From Rosa chinensis (taxonomy: Eukaryota; Streptophyta; Magnoliopsida; Rosales; Rosaceae), in the NCBI RefSeq assembly GCF_002994745.2, contig NC_037091.1:9238501-9302500 (forward strand): a stretch of DNA of 64,000 bases. The letters are read 5' to 3'. The stretch's first letter is position 1, and every line of letters starts with the position of its first letter. Of the stretch, positions 33,401-45,829 are shown piece after piece. The position numbers were made by a program, and so were the translations under genes. The notes beneath the pieces were generated by a model. The model worked only from the letters and a program-made list of their open reading frames with translations. It had not been told where the DNA came from and did no database searches.

Positions 33401-34881
33401 TAATCTTGAGACTGCTAATTTGAGAAATCTGTTTGTTTTTCATGAAATCGATTTTGGGGTTTTTGCTTGTGTTTGGGACTTTTGTTAATGTTGGTTTGGT
33501 TAAGGAAAGTCCTCGATTCACCGTCCTCTCTGAATTTCTGTTTGTTGGGCTTGTCATAGGGAAGCTCAGCTCGGTAATGCCGGAGCTCAGCTCCACTTTC
33601 CGCCGTCCTTCGCTCCAAGTTCTGGGGTTAACTTTTGTTCATAGTTGCTTTCTCTATATTTTGCAGGTATCTTGAACAAACAGCTGATTTTTTTGGTTCC
33701 TGGTAACCGTTGCTCTCTGCTCTTCCCTTTTGCATTTCCATCTAACTGAATTTTGTTTCCCAATTGCATATTTTCTATTAATTTTTCCCAGTCATCACTA
33801 CGGTGCTTTAATTTTCATGGATTCTCAAAGAAAGAGGAAAACTCAGTGTTCTGGAATTTCATTTGATTTGATACGCAAGTAGTAGAGTTGTTGAGAATTG
33901 GTTTCTACAGTTATAGATTTTTGCTATATATGGTTAATTGATTTTTGGAAATCAATATCAACTATAGTATGTATTGGACTGTGAGGGTCGACCAACTCGG
34001 GGGGGTGGCTTGTTCGGCGTCGATAAAGCAACGGAGACGGAGGCTTCTGTAAGGGTTTACCCAGTCGGAGTTCTTCACGGTGAAGCAGTCCAGATTTTTC
34101 AGCACCGTTAATATGAAATTCCGGATTGAGAGTTTGAGACGAAGGACCCAGTTCAATTTACTTCACAAACTGATACAGGGTAAAGGTTTAGCTGTTGATG
34201 CTTAAATATATCAATTTTGTAATTTTTATTCCCTATATTAATTTAGCAATTGAAATTAGTAGCAGTGGAACTCTTGTCTTTGAGGGGGCTTATAGCTTCA
34301 ATGGTATAATACGTATCCATTTGGGCAGCAAGAGTTTGATCCTCACCTTTTCCCCCTACTTTGATTAAGAAACCTGTCATATATACAGTGTACACTCTTG
34401 GTTATATTTCTTGCTGAAAGAATGAGTTTTGAAAAAGAAAACATATATTGGTTCTGCTCCCTTTTTAGAATTATCTTTGTTATTTAAGTTTCCTGTTTCT
34501 GAGTGATTGGGTAATCTTGTCTGTTAACTACTAAAATAGGACTGTGAAAGGCATCAAATCTGAATAAACCTACTAAATCACCATTTTTTTTTCTACCAGT
34601 GGCTAATTGGCTATTTGTAAGAAAAGATGAGTGAGTTGGGTTCATATTCTACCTGGAACATAACAGGAACTTACAGAGGTGTGTAACTAGTGGCCATTTG
34701 TTTGTGCATAAGTTCTGTATTACTAACTAGTTCATATAATATTCTTATTACTTTTCATAGAAGTGTGCATTGTTTATACTGTAGGAATAATGGGAAGTAA
34801 AGTTTACTCAGTCATGTTTATGCTGAGTTCATTTAAGGTTTCTCATATAACCATTCCCTATTGTCATTTTCATCTATTTAG

Positions 34882-35486
34882 GTGCCATGTGTTGCTACAA
34901 TTGAGAATATGAGCCATTTTGATGCTGATGGGAAGCGTCATTACCCATTTGGTAAAGGCTTAGGCTCAGAGGTATGTACATATATAATTTACTTTCTTGC
35001 TTCACATAATATCTTAATTAATCTTAGTATTACAGTTCATGCATTACCATGTATTTGAAAAAGTTTAATTCACATGTTTGCAGGTTGTAAACAGTTTTGG
35101 TATCCCTAATCTATTTGATTTTCCCATTAGACCAACTGTAAGTCCTATGTTTTTTCAGTTCACTTATCATTCGAAATTGCTCTAGTGCATGCTTGAGACT
35201 AGCTTGGTTGACAACAAGGGCCATACAATTTCTATACAGTTCAAGTTTTTGTTTTAGAGCACACATTGTCACGATTTTGCTTCTTATCAATTTATCATCT
35301 CAATATGGTATATTTGCTGCGGGCAGAAATTGTCTAAAACCTTGATTACATTTATCTGGCAACTATCTGCGTCTGGAGATCGTGGAGTACCTGAAGTGGT
35401 AGCTGATCCTCTAGGTGAAGTTTCTAAGACATTTCAGGAGCTTGGAATATGTGTTGTGCAACAATGTGCTAAGATTCACCAACAAG
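34882..35486 (+). pseudogene. Captured HCF101-like (Mrp/NBP35 P-loop ATPase) gene fragment
   Basis: Three exons are visible. 34882-34971 encodes VPCVATIENMSHFDADGKRH with a TTTAG acceptor and GTATGT donor. 35084-35137 encodes VVNSFGIPNLFDFPIRPT. 35363-35486 encodes LSASGDRGVPEVVADPLGEV and ELGICVVQQCAKIHQQ, followed by GTATGT. They match the C-terminal part of the ATPase domain of HCF101, a plastid scaffold protein for [4Fe-4S] cluster assembly. The P-loop exons and the C-terminal domains are absent. The acceptor before the third exon reads AA at 35361-35362 instead of AG, so splicing is broken there. The fragment sits inside the CACTA element and is not a functional gene. Confidence 0.85.
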
Positions 35487-37064
35487 GTATGTTTGAGGTG
35501 CAAGTTGTTAGGATTCTGCTCAAGTTGACTGCATACCATAATTAATATGTACTTGAATCAATTAAATCATAGTGAAGATTCAGGAAATTAAACAAGGTTA
35601 AGTATTTAACTCAACGTGTTTTCTCACCTTAATTCATGACATATTTGTTTAGCCTATGAGATGTCGAGTATGAATGCTTTTGTGGTCATTCAAATGACCT
35701 TAATTTTCTAAATCAGCTACCACAACACATCAGAAGCAGATATATATATATGAAAAGACGAGATCTACATTTCATCAGTTTGTTAAATCGTGCAGGCCTT
35801 ATTGAAAGCTGCGGTTGGCTACCTCTAATTTCCCTATCCAATTAGAGGCTTGCTTGTTATTATCCTCCTTAGAATATTTTGGTTAGGAGGCAGCAGTATT
35901 CCATTTGTTGAGCTAGTACTTACATCATTATGTCTCATCTCATTCTTATTGTTTCCAAATTCTTTTCGAAACTTGACACTATGATGGAAGCCAAACTCTA
36001 GTAGGTGTAGTGTGGCAAAAAGTAACTGTGGTCGTGATTATGCTTGATTAATCAGAAAGCAGGGAGCACCAATCCTACAAAATAGCTCGTGATTGAAGGA
36101 GAAGATGGATTCGCTGCTAGTATAGGAACATTTCAACTTCCAAGTAGTTTAACGTATATCAACTTCTAGATGGTTTTATGTATGCAGAATTTTTTGTATT
36201 CAACTAGTTAGTATTGTTGATTTGAAGAGAGTGCATTGAATCCACATGAAATGATTTCCTATTTGAATTATTATTATTTTTAATTTGAAAATTTTGAAGT
36301 CACAACCATAAAAACTGATGTCCACTAAGAGAAATACATCAGTTTCAAAATCAAAATCGATGTCCCATTAACCACTGGAAATTGAATTACTACGTATGAA
36401 TCGATGTGCCACAAACTAGTGCACATCGTGTTTTAGATAGAGATCGATGTCCAGCATAAGTATTACTATCGATAAAGACAAGAAAACCGATGTTAAGAAA
36501 ATCTACAGACATCATTTTTTTTATTGATTCGATATATTACAAGGTATTAGACATCGTTATTTTACCAGAACTAATGTATTATAAGATGATTGACATCGTT
36601 TTTTTCCTAGAATCTGATGTTAATGTAAGTAAATATATCGGTTTATACAATATTAAATTGTGTATACTGAATATGAAATCGTGGGATATGAGGTAAATTA
36701 CGCGTCAAAATCATGAACAAGAAGAAACGTTCATGGGAATCGATGTGTGAAACAGTATCAGTCATCAGTTTTAAATGAATAACGATGTTAAAATGCATAG
36801 TTGTGCTATAGGATCTATATTTCTTTAAGCATTAAAGGCAATAAAATGATGGTTTAACAATAGTTAAACATACAAATTTGTTATCATTTAAACGTATTTA
36901 CATCGATTTATTATGTGTAACCACTGTGTATATTGATACTAGACATCGGCTAAAAACCGATGTCTGGATTTTCCGGACCTTTCTCATCACCCACTAACAC
37001 ATCGGTCGGAATTCTTTTTCTCATCGGTTTTTGGCCGATGTCTGAGGCCATAATTCTAGTAGTG

Positions 37065-37465
37065 TACATTACCTTCATTCTTTACTTTGATGAGACTACG
37101 TGAATTACATTAGTTTATTTTAGAAGAAAAGTTCAGATGCCCTATCCATCAATTGAAATTTTTACACCGGCCGGGAATAATTTTACATCACCTTCACCTT
37201 CATTATTGACATTGATGAGATTATGTGGATTACATTCGTTTATCTTAGAAGAAAAGTTTAGATGCCCTATCCATCAATTGAAATTTATACACCGGGAATA
37301 ATTTTACACACCTTCACCTTCATTATTGACTTTGATGAGACTACGTGAATTACATTCGTTTATTTTAGAAAAAAAAATCTTTGGTTATAGATCAGCAATG
37401 AGGTGGGCCTTGACCCTCCAAACCGTCATCATTTGATTGGCCAAAGTATCTACACACGATAATAA
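37065..37465 (+). repeat. Tandem ~115-bp repeats in the upstream region of P450 copy 2
   Basis: Three units carry CTTCATTATTGACTTTGATG, then GAATTACATTCGTTTATTTT, then CCCTATCCATCAATTGAAAT (starting near 37075, 37200 and 37317). They end in the W-box block CCTTGACCCTCCA at about 37412. A homologous single unit precedes copy 1. Confidence 0.8.
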
Positions 37466-38925
37466 TTTTTTCTTTTTTGATCAAATAGAAACTTCATCAA
37501 TAGACAAAGATTACAATGAGAATGGTTACAAGAGTTTTCCAACATCCTTAACAAAGTCAGAAAGAAAACTCTGCTCACTTAGATTGCACACTCAAAGTCC
37601 ATACTGACACATTGATGGAGCCAAATTGGCCCCGACTCCAAACAAAGAAAAGGTTGACTTAACTTCAAGGCTTCCTTTGCTACACTGTGCGCAACCTTGT
37701 TGCAATCCCGCTTCACAAAGCGTCAACTACAAACTGAAAAAGAATTAACTAAATACTTGACTTCATCTAAAATATGACTCTCCATACTAAGATCATCACT
37801 ATCATCATGCAGAGCACTTAAAACTGTCAAAGCATCACCCTCTACTTCCAATTTGGTAAAACCAACATGAATTGCAAATCTGATGCTATGAAGCAAAGCC
37901 AATGCTTCTACTGCTCTTGGAGGGAAGTTACCAACTTGAGGGACAGCTAAGGCACCTCTCAACTTTCCTTGGTGATCTCTGAACACAGCTCCCAGACCAC
38001 TAACCCCATTTTTTGTATCTGTTGCTCCATCAAAATTTAGTTTTAGGCAGTCCCCAGTAGGTGGATGCCAAACTCCAATATTGGATTAATGCCGTCTTGA
38101 GCACCAGCTATGGGCAACGTCCTAGGCCTGTTAGCAGCCCCAACTTTGGCGTACTGTAAGTGCCAATCTCCTGCAGCTTGTACAAGTTCTTCCGGTCCCA
38201 ACACTCGCTCACCATGCCTATTTAAATTACGGTTTCTCCAAAGCCACCAAACCAGAAAGCCAAAAGCCTCCAACTCACTTCTAATGGCTATGGTACTGAC
38301 ATGTGAAAATAAATCAAGAAAGGAAGGTTCTTTCCATGTTTTACATACCTCACTTAAGAAGGAGAGCTTCCAGACTTTTTGCTTTTGGGCAGTCCCAAAA
38401 GACATGAATGGCTGATTCAATGGTAGCCCCACACTGCCAACATGTTGCCTCAGAAGCAATTCTTCTTGTAAACAAGGTTTGTGCACACGGTAGAAAATTA
38501 TGAGCTGCCCTCCAGAGTAAAAGCTTGATCTTTTGTGGACCAGTCAACCCCAGGAGGACATTGTAGCTGAACTAGAACTAGCCCCAGGAGGACTCTTCTT
38601 TGCTTGCAGATCACGTGCTACCCAATAACCTGTCTTCACAGTGAAGATCCCGTTTTTTGTAAAATGCCATATAAGCTTGTCTGGACTCTGGAACAGTTCT
38701 CAGTCCCATTGGCATACTAAGTATCATCTCCACCTCATGTGAAAGGAATAAAGACTTTACCAAGGGGACATTCCAAGCTCTTGATTCTGTGAATAAATTT
38801 TCAACTTTCCAGTTTACCGGGATCGTTAAGAGGAGAAACAACTTTGAAAATAGATGGACATGGCATCCATCTATACGCCACCAAGTGATGCCATCAATAA
38901 CCTGTTTTCCCCACAATATAGCATT
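37466..38925 (-). mobile_element. 5'-truncated L1-type LINE
   Basis: Relative to copy 1, a block is inserted between CTACACACGATAAT and GCATTGGCCCCACCC. The low-coordinate end has a T-rich run and TTTTTTGATCAAATAGAAAC, which on the minus strand is a LINE 3' end with an A-rich tail. The coding remnant is the end of a plant LINE ORF2 (next entry). Target duplication is not clear, because some flanking bases were lost. Confidence 0.75.
37583..38920 (-). pseudogene. LINE ORF2 C-terminal part: zinc-binding RT domain and RNase H
   Basis: On the minus strand, 38547-38350 encodes a zf-RVT motif (KIKLLLWRAAHNFLPCAQTL...CWQCGATIESAIHVFWDCP). It is followed after frame changes by WWLWRNRNLNRHGERV and then an RNase H domain with LNFDGATD, RAVEALALLHSIRFA and LEVEGDALTVLSALHDDSDD, ending with CNKVAHSVAKEALKL near 37583. 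The frames are disrupted. No endonuclease or RT palm is present because of 5' truncation. Confidence 0.8.
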
Positions 38926-39015
38926 GGCCCCACCCAAAAATTTTGGACTAGCTCGGCCATTGCTTGCTAGGAAGAAAGAGGAACTAGGGAGCATGCAGAA
39001 CGCGGTACGGACTTC

Positions 39016-39077
39016 TATATAAAGAAGCCACTTCCTGCTAATATTACTCATCACTTATTAGTAGCAGTCATCCAACC
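39016..39077 (+). promoter_or_regulatory. TATA box and leader of P450 copy 2
   Basis: TATATAAAG at 39016-39024, then a leader ending GTAGCAGTCATCCAACC before the ATG, nearly identical to copies 1 and 3. Confidence 0.75.
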
Positions 39078-40778
39078 ATGGATTACAGTAACCTTTACAT
39101 TTTCTTATCTACACTACTACTACTACTCTTGCATTCTTTTTTTTTCTTCTGCTTATAAGTCAAAATCCCATGAAAAATCCATTAATCTTCCCCCAGGCAG
39201 CTTTGGGTGGCCGATTATCGGCGAAACCTTTGTCTTCCTACACTATGAACATGAAAAATTTGTAGGGGATAGGATGAAGAAATACTCCTCCAAAATCTTC
39301 AAAACCAAGATACTAGGTGAGCGAACCGTGGTGTTATGTGGCACTGCCGGTCACAAATTTGTGGCTTCCAACGAAGAAAAGCTCTTTGCAGCATGGAGAC
39401 CTCACTCAATGCAAAAGCTCTTCCGTTCTTCATACCAAAAAGCTGCTTCCATCATCATGCCAAGACAAATGGAAAAGCACGTATCTCACGCACCGGGGTT
39501 TCTAAGAGCCGAAGCCCTGGTTGGCTACGTGGCAGCGATGGATTTCATGGTTCTCGACCACCTGAAAACGCACTGGGATGGCAAACAGGTGGTCGATGCT
39601 TATCGCCTCACGCAGCTACTCGTTTTGACTCTCTCGGCCAAGTTATTCATGAGACTCGAAGGCCATCGTCGTATTGATAAGCTTGTGGAGTTGATGGACA
39701 CCATGATGCTGGCGCTTCACACTATTCCTGTGAATATTCCGGGGACTGTATTTCATTGAACAATGAAAGCAGCGTTTGTTAAGGAGAAGAAAGAAGTTAT
39801 GGCGTCTACCGGAAACAAAATGCATGATCTTTTGTCTTATATGATTGCTACGCCAGACCCAACCGGAAGGTTCATGCCGGAGAATGAAATTGCTAATAAA
39901 ATTATGGGGAATGTGGCCGCTTCGTTCAACTCTCCAGCTATGACTACTACTTTTATCGTGAAATTCCTGGGCGAAAGACCTGACATATATGACGAAGTTC
40001 TAATTGGTAAATCATTATTTTCTCCTCATATATGCTTGATGTCTGACTTGTCTAGTAACCATACAGTTAATCCAAGGCATAGACCTTTTGAACTTTTCTG
40101 TATGAAACATGAGTTGAAAACTTCAAATGATGGAAGCCTTGTGTACATATGGAGGCTAATTACTTCACTCGAAAATACTATATTATCTTTATGGCCGGAC
40201 TGATACATTATACATGTTACATATTTTGTTTGTATAGGCAAGGGAAGGTACGTTGGTCTCCATTTGTCGTTATCAGTTTTTAGCTGCATACAAATCAATA
40301 AGTTTCTTAACGTACAATCTAACTGTCATGCATGCAACTGGTACAAGATCACATATATGGGATCGATCAGTATCTTGATAAGTGTTGACCTATGTAGCTA
40401 GAGACAAATATAGGAAGTACAATTTTTCAGTGGTTAAGTTTGACCTTTACCTTTACGTTAGACATAATTATATGGATCCTCTTTTTTTTGCCATGTATAT
40501 TTGGCGTGTACTAGTCTATCAGCTGCAGGGTTACATGAAGCATTAATTATTAATTTTAGGTTTAATTTTGTTCTTATTTCACCAACAGAACAACAGGAGA
40601 TTTTGAAGTCCAAAAAATCTGGCGATCGGCATTCAATTGGGATGATATGCAAAAAATGAAGTATTCGTGGAACGTAGCCCTGGAGGCGAAGAGGCTCATA
40701 CTACCTCTTCAGGGAACATTTAGAGAGGGTGCAACAGACTTCACTTACCAAGGTTATACAATTCATAAAGGATGGAAG
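39078..40778 (+). pseudogene. Cytochrome P450 copy 2, broken, lacking the heme exon
   Basis: Exon 1 (39078-40006) and exon 2 (40589-40778) are closely similar to copy 1. The defects visible by comparison are a net 8-bp loss in the membrane-anchor region (about 39115-39165) that shifts the frame, a TGA at 39757-39759, a 27-bp in-frame deletion right after it, and a net 2-bp gain in exon 2 near 40625. The K-helix reads EAKR. Exon 3, with the heme-binding Cys loop, is absent: the copy ends in intron 2 at about 40866, where a CACTA terminus begins. The ASFNS I-helix variant is kept. It cannot encode an active enzyme. Confidence 0.92.
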
Positions 40779-40884
40779 GTATGTAAGGACTTATACATAT
40801 AAGCTGATACTCACACAGTATGACATAGATCAATTAGCTTTCATGATTTTGTTAATTAGCTAGAAACACTACTAGCAAAAGGCT

Positions 40885-41590
40885 CATAGAATACAGATTT
40901 TTTTTCTGTATCTTTTGCATCAAATGATACAATAAGGGTATCTAAAACTCATTGGGTACGGTGCAGCCACGGAATGAAAAAGGGTATTCTCTATCGCAGG
41001 TTCCACTAACCAAAAGCCATGCTTAACACTTCAGTATCTCCCATTTTTTTTTTCTTTTTTACTGCATAAATTTTTATTTTCTTTCTCTCTCCTCATTTTC
41101 TTTTATTTTCTATTTTCATATTTACCAAAATACATAAATACTTTTATATGTATACAAAATACGTTATACTTTATTTAATATTATATTTTTTGTATAATAT
41201 TAATTTATCCATAATTATGGATAATTATCCATGTGTATTAAGCAATGGGTACACTACAACATCGGTATCGTTTAAATTTTATATTTAAAAAAAAATATTA
41301 TGAAAATCAGTAATTTTAATATAAATAAATTATATCCAAATAATTCTAATTTTCATGGAATTAAAAAAATATTAATAACAATGAGGCATAACCATTAATA
41401 TTCTAAAAAATATATATTTATAATAAAATCTACAAAGTTTAAACTTTAAACCAACAAAAGACAAGAATTAAAATTAGTCCGAAATCTCAAATGACTAGAA
41501 AATGGAAATACTAAAACGAAAATCTTTATTGTAATATCAAACTAATTTCGATAGAGTTGAACGAGCGACCACCATCTTCAAGAAAAGTCT
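40885..41590. other. A+T-rich 3' region of the CACTA element
   Basis: Non-coding and very A+T-rich between the CACTA terminus and the TNPA-like gene. Short GATACAGAT/GTATC-like motifs near the terminus could be subterminal repeats, but no clear array is seen. Confidence 0.4.
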
Positions 41591-43331
41591 TCAATCCGTC
41601 TGCATATCAGAACATTCAAATGGCAATGTGGGGCGGTAAACATCATTATTTGGGGAAAAAATCACATTTGACGGCCTTTGAGAAATGTTCTGAGCAAATT
41701 GAGACATTGTTTGCTCCATATCTTCTTGTGTATCCACCGATATTCCACACTGTTTAAACAACTCTCCCATTTTTTGGACCGCCATGCCTACACACCTTAC
41801 TTCAAACATTTCTTCCATTTTTTTTGTTTGTTCAACCATTTTCCTTTGTAATTCATCCATCAGACGTGCTTCCCTCTCTTGTGCCTCTTTGGTTTGTGCT
41901 TCTAATCGCTCTCGCAAGAGTTGCACTTCCTTTGAAACACCTCGCTCTTCCACATGAATTCCAGGAACTTCATCCCAAGTGACCCCAGCTCCAAGACCCC
42001 TTACTCGGTTTCCCTTCTCCTTACCAAGAACCTCAGCATACATCTCTTCACGGATTTCTGGAGCAGTGATGTCAACATTCATGCTTAGCCTCTTTTGTTC
42101 AGCTTCTTCAAAATCCGCCTACAAATGTAAATATTATATTACAAATTCAAGAATCGCACTAGTCTCGTATTTGTTAAATAAACATTAATATTTCGTATAG
42201 CGCTTACAATTGCTTTTGCACTTGCTGCATCAATTGGCTCTTGAGTTCCTGCCTTTCGGTGTGTTAATTTGAACAATTCCCATCTATCTGGCTCTTTACC
42301 ATGCAGAAGTTCTTGTGCAATTCAAAGGATGGTACATATTATATAAAGATAACACATCAAAATTTCTAGTCAATAAAATGGAAAATAACTAAAAGTATAG
42401 GCTAACTTACATATTCATGAGCCAAACTAGCATAGGTTCGTGTCCCTGTTGACTGATTCATTCTCTTTTGAGACCGGTTCCTCTTGTTGATGGTCACCAT
42501 CCTCTGTGTGATCCATAAATGAAAATCATTAAGTAGGAATAAAGCAATCAAATAAGGTAAAAAGAAAAGCAATATTTTCATTACCTGATGCTTCTTCTTG
42601 TCTTTGTTTGCAACGAACACTTTCCATTGGTCATCATCAACACGATCCTCATCAGGTTTGCGAAACCTAAGGGGACTATTCTTGAATGGTTTATACCATT
42701 TCTTGCTCAACTCAGACTTCCAATGCTTCCAGCGTTCATTCAACTTGCTCCTGACCTTTTCCCTGATTTTACTTTCCAAATAGGCAACTCGTGGGTGTGT
42801 CAAGTCAAGAGTTTCCTACAAAAATTGTTAACAATAATTTCTCATGATGCTGAAACATCTTGACAATATAAGGAGAACTAAAACATAGTAATGCACATGC
42901 GGGCAATGAAATGAGAAAATTTAAAACATTTTAATACCTTTACACGATTCCAAGCCCTTTCATAGTTGTCACTTTTGTTGAACTTGCGAAAATCAGGTTC
43001 ACTAATTGGAAATAGTGAACAATCTTTTGCTAAAATGCCCAAATATCTGGAAAATCTTGCTACCTTTTTCCGCGGACCCTTAGGAAGCCCAAAGCGGTTC
43101 CACAACAATTTTTCTGGTCCCTCCAATGCCCAATTTTTTTTGGTTTGGGCCTCTTTGTCTCTTGGTTATTATAGGGGTCTCTGATAAACCATTGTCATTG
43201 CTGGGAGACATTGCTTGGTGTTGAAACATACCGCCGATATTTTGTGTCTCACTGTCGTCATACCCAATATTTTCGTCCTCATACCCAGTGTTTTCTTCGT
43301 GGTCACCTCCACTATCAATAAAGTAACTCAT
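41591..43331 (-). pseudogene. TNPA-like plant transposase (Ptta/En/Spm type)
   Basis: Minus-strand pieces run in order. 43331-43080 has an acidic N-terminus with TKRQRGPNQKKLG. About 43110-42910 has KLLWNRFGLPKGPRKKVARF. 42803-42600 has ESKIREKVRSKLNERWKHWK and DDDQWKVFVANKDKKKHQ. 42500-42415 has NKRNRSQKRMNQSTGTRTYA. 42082-41591 has a coiled coil (LLRERLEAQTKEAQEREARL). This is the layout of the plant transposase family found with CACTA elements, where it binds subterminal repeats. Introns with plausible borders separate the pieces. Whether the gene is intact is unclear, as the exon between 42400 and 42090 is poorly resolved. Confidence 0.75.
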
Positions 43332-44817
43332 CCTGACATTTAATCTTGCATTAGAATAAATATCAAGGAATTAATGAACTGAAAAGACAAGAGAATAATT
43401 TGATTAAGAACACTATAATCCCTATCAAGAACAGAACCCCAAATCATCAAATTTGAGAGTGATGGGACGACGCAGTGAGAGTAATGGGGACGCAAAACCT
43501 TGCTATTATGTCATAGTAGAAACATAATTCAACCTTATTTAGGTTCTAATCTATTCAAAAAAAAAAAGGGGTACAGACCTTAACACATCTTATTATTTAT
43601 TAAGGTTGAAGCTTGCAAGGCTATTGGGAGCATGCATGTAATGACTGTTATTTAAATACTAACTTTGCATTCCATATACCATGAAAATAGTAATATAGTT
43701 CAGTTGCAAGACGTTAAAGAATTGAACAAATCAGAATCGAACCATAAATTACTTCTAGCTAGAACAAAGCATATTGCTTTGGCACTAATTCATTCAAATT
43801 TAGATATTATCAGAGTACATAAACTACTAAACAATAAACCGAACAATTTGATATGCTGAAATCAAGCAGGCTATTTAATCATAAGTTACAGACTTCTCCC
43901 TCTCAAACACGCAAATTAACTCCTTATACTGTACAACTTATTTGTATTCAAAGATGCTTTCAAAGCTATGACATGAAAAAATACCAAGTGTACAAAGATA
44001 AAAGCAAGGTTCATACCTGCTCATTAGGTGATTTTGTCTTTTCGATGCCTAGAAAGACAACAGAATAAATTGCTTAAGAAAAACTTCAACTCCTACCAAG
44101 ATTTCCAAGTCTAAAAATGGAATTGAAATCTCAATACAAGAACATAACCCCAAAAAATAGTCTCAAACAACAAAGAAAACTATCTCATACAAAACAAGAA
44201 CATGCATTTTCATGAAAACCCATAAATGCTAAGAATAGCAAGAAGAAAAAACTAAACAAGAACAACCCACGTGTAGAGAACCCAAAGACGTTATTCCCAA
44301 GCACGATAAGACCAAAAATGGCACATGCAAGTAAAAAATACTACCTAAAAGCACATAAACCAGCTTCCTAAAAACCCAGCAGTGTCGATTCTGCAAACCC
44401 TGCAAAACAAACAAAGATCGATCATAAGCGATTAAGTGCAAGACATACCCAAAATCAGTCAAAAAAAGAAGACAAGTGCACGAGAGGGAACATGAACAAA
44501 TTGGGGTTTAAGAGAAGAGCAGTAGCCAAACCTCTACTTCCCTCTGCTTCCTTGGTCAGTGAAGAGCAGAATTCCCTTTTAATTTAATCGATTAGCGAGG
44601 TTTGAGGGATTGGGGCTCTTATCAGGCGCCAATCATCCCGCCTTTATTCCTTGTGTTCCCACTCTCCTTCGTGTTCTTGTTTTTTTCATTTTGGGCATAT
44701 AAGCAGGAAATTTCTTCAGTTGATAAGGACTACTCCAGTTCACATGCTGATCGATACCATGGATAATTCAATCTGGAATTGATATGATTATATAAAGTCA
44801 TTGGATGATTAAATAAA
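43332..44817. other. Upstream part of the TNPA-like gene and CACTA interior
   Basis: No coding region is supported. A+T-rich, with a G+C-richer patch at 44560-44680 that might be the promoter or leader of the minus-strand TNPA-like gene. Confidence 0.35.
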
Positions 44818-45652
44818 GAGTTTTTCTATTGGAACCTCCAAATTTACTCACTTGACCTCTATGCTTTTTACACCTCCCTATCAAATTTTTAAATACTAAA
44901 TTTACTCATTAAACCTCACTAAAGTTCCTCAAATAACCTCACTCATATAATTTACAAACAAACTAAGATCTTTATAATAAAAAAACTTTAGTCGTTTCAA
45001 TGATTTAATTACTCTATACATCTTAATTACATCTTCATTCCTTAATCAGATCTCTTATCCAATAAAAAAAAAATCAAACACAAAGTATTGAGTTTTAAAA
45101 ATTAATAAAAATAAAATAACATGAAATATTATGTGATTTTTTTTATTTACTTTTTCTTTTTTAGCTGTGAAAAAAAAAGATTAATAATTTTTTCTTAATG
45201 TTTCTCTGTACCTCATGATTAATTATTTAAATATTTATTTATTTATTTTTATTTGCTAGCTCTGTTTTTTTTTCTTCTTCTTTCTGCAGATAAAATGGAT
45301 AGATATAGATTTAGGTCATAATACAATTTATTTTGTTCTCCCTGACCAATATGAGTTCAATATGCATATCATACATTTTTATCTTAATCATAGTTTTATT
45401 TCTTATTAAATATATATGAATGCTTTAATGAGTATATAGTGAAATTGGAAAATGAAAATAGATAGGGAAAATAATAAAGAATGCAATATAATATTATTGA
45501 ATTGGAAAGTCTAGAGAAAATAAATATAATAATTTTTTGGGTATAATTATTGTCCTTAATAGTCATTTTATAGTAGGTTATATATGTCATTTAATAATTC
45601 ATAATATAGTGAGGTCAAGTGAGCAGATTTGGAGGTCCCAATAGAAACTCTC
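44818..45652. mobile_element. Mutator-type MITE, 835 bp
   Basis: The ends are ~42-bp inverted repeats: left GAGTTTTTCTATTGGAACCT continuing CCAAATTTACTCACTTGACC; right, in reverse, GAGAGTTTCTATTGGGACCT continuing CCAAATCTGCTCACTTGACC. The flanks are the perfect 9-bp duplication TTAAATAAA at 44809-44817 and 45653-45661. It is A+T-rich with no coding. It is nested in the CACTA element between its TNPA- and TNPD-like genes. Confidence 0.92.
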
Positions 45653-45829
45653 TTAAATAAAATAAAATAAAAAACTAAAGCCACCGTAAAGAGTGTTATT
45701 TATTTATTATTATTTTTTATTGAGAATAAAATTTATTGGATAGAATCATAGTATAGGAGGATGACAATTAACAAACTAATATAAGCAAACAAAAATTTAT
45801 GAATATAAAATAAAACAATTATTTCGAAT

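Larger units (their letters stand above)
32624..37064. mobile_element. CACTA element (4.4 kb) carrying captured gene fragments
   Basis: Terminal inverted repeats CACTACTAGAATTATG (32624) and CATAATTCTAGTAGTG (ends 37064) are flanked by the 3-bp duplication TAC (32621-32623 and 37065-37067), the CACTA signature. Subterminal arrays of ACATCGGTTTTT...CCGATGT-type inverted motifs lie at 32640-32790 and 36300-37060. No transposase is present. The interior holds host-derived exons, so it is a non-autonomous Pack-CACTA. Confidence 0.92.

Noticed and set aside
33962..34156. Minus-strand 64-codon frame inside the CACTA element
   Set aside because: No similarity recognised, and the plus strand is equally open in places. 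Not supportable as a captured exon.
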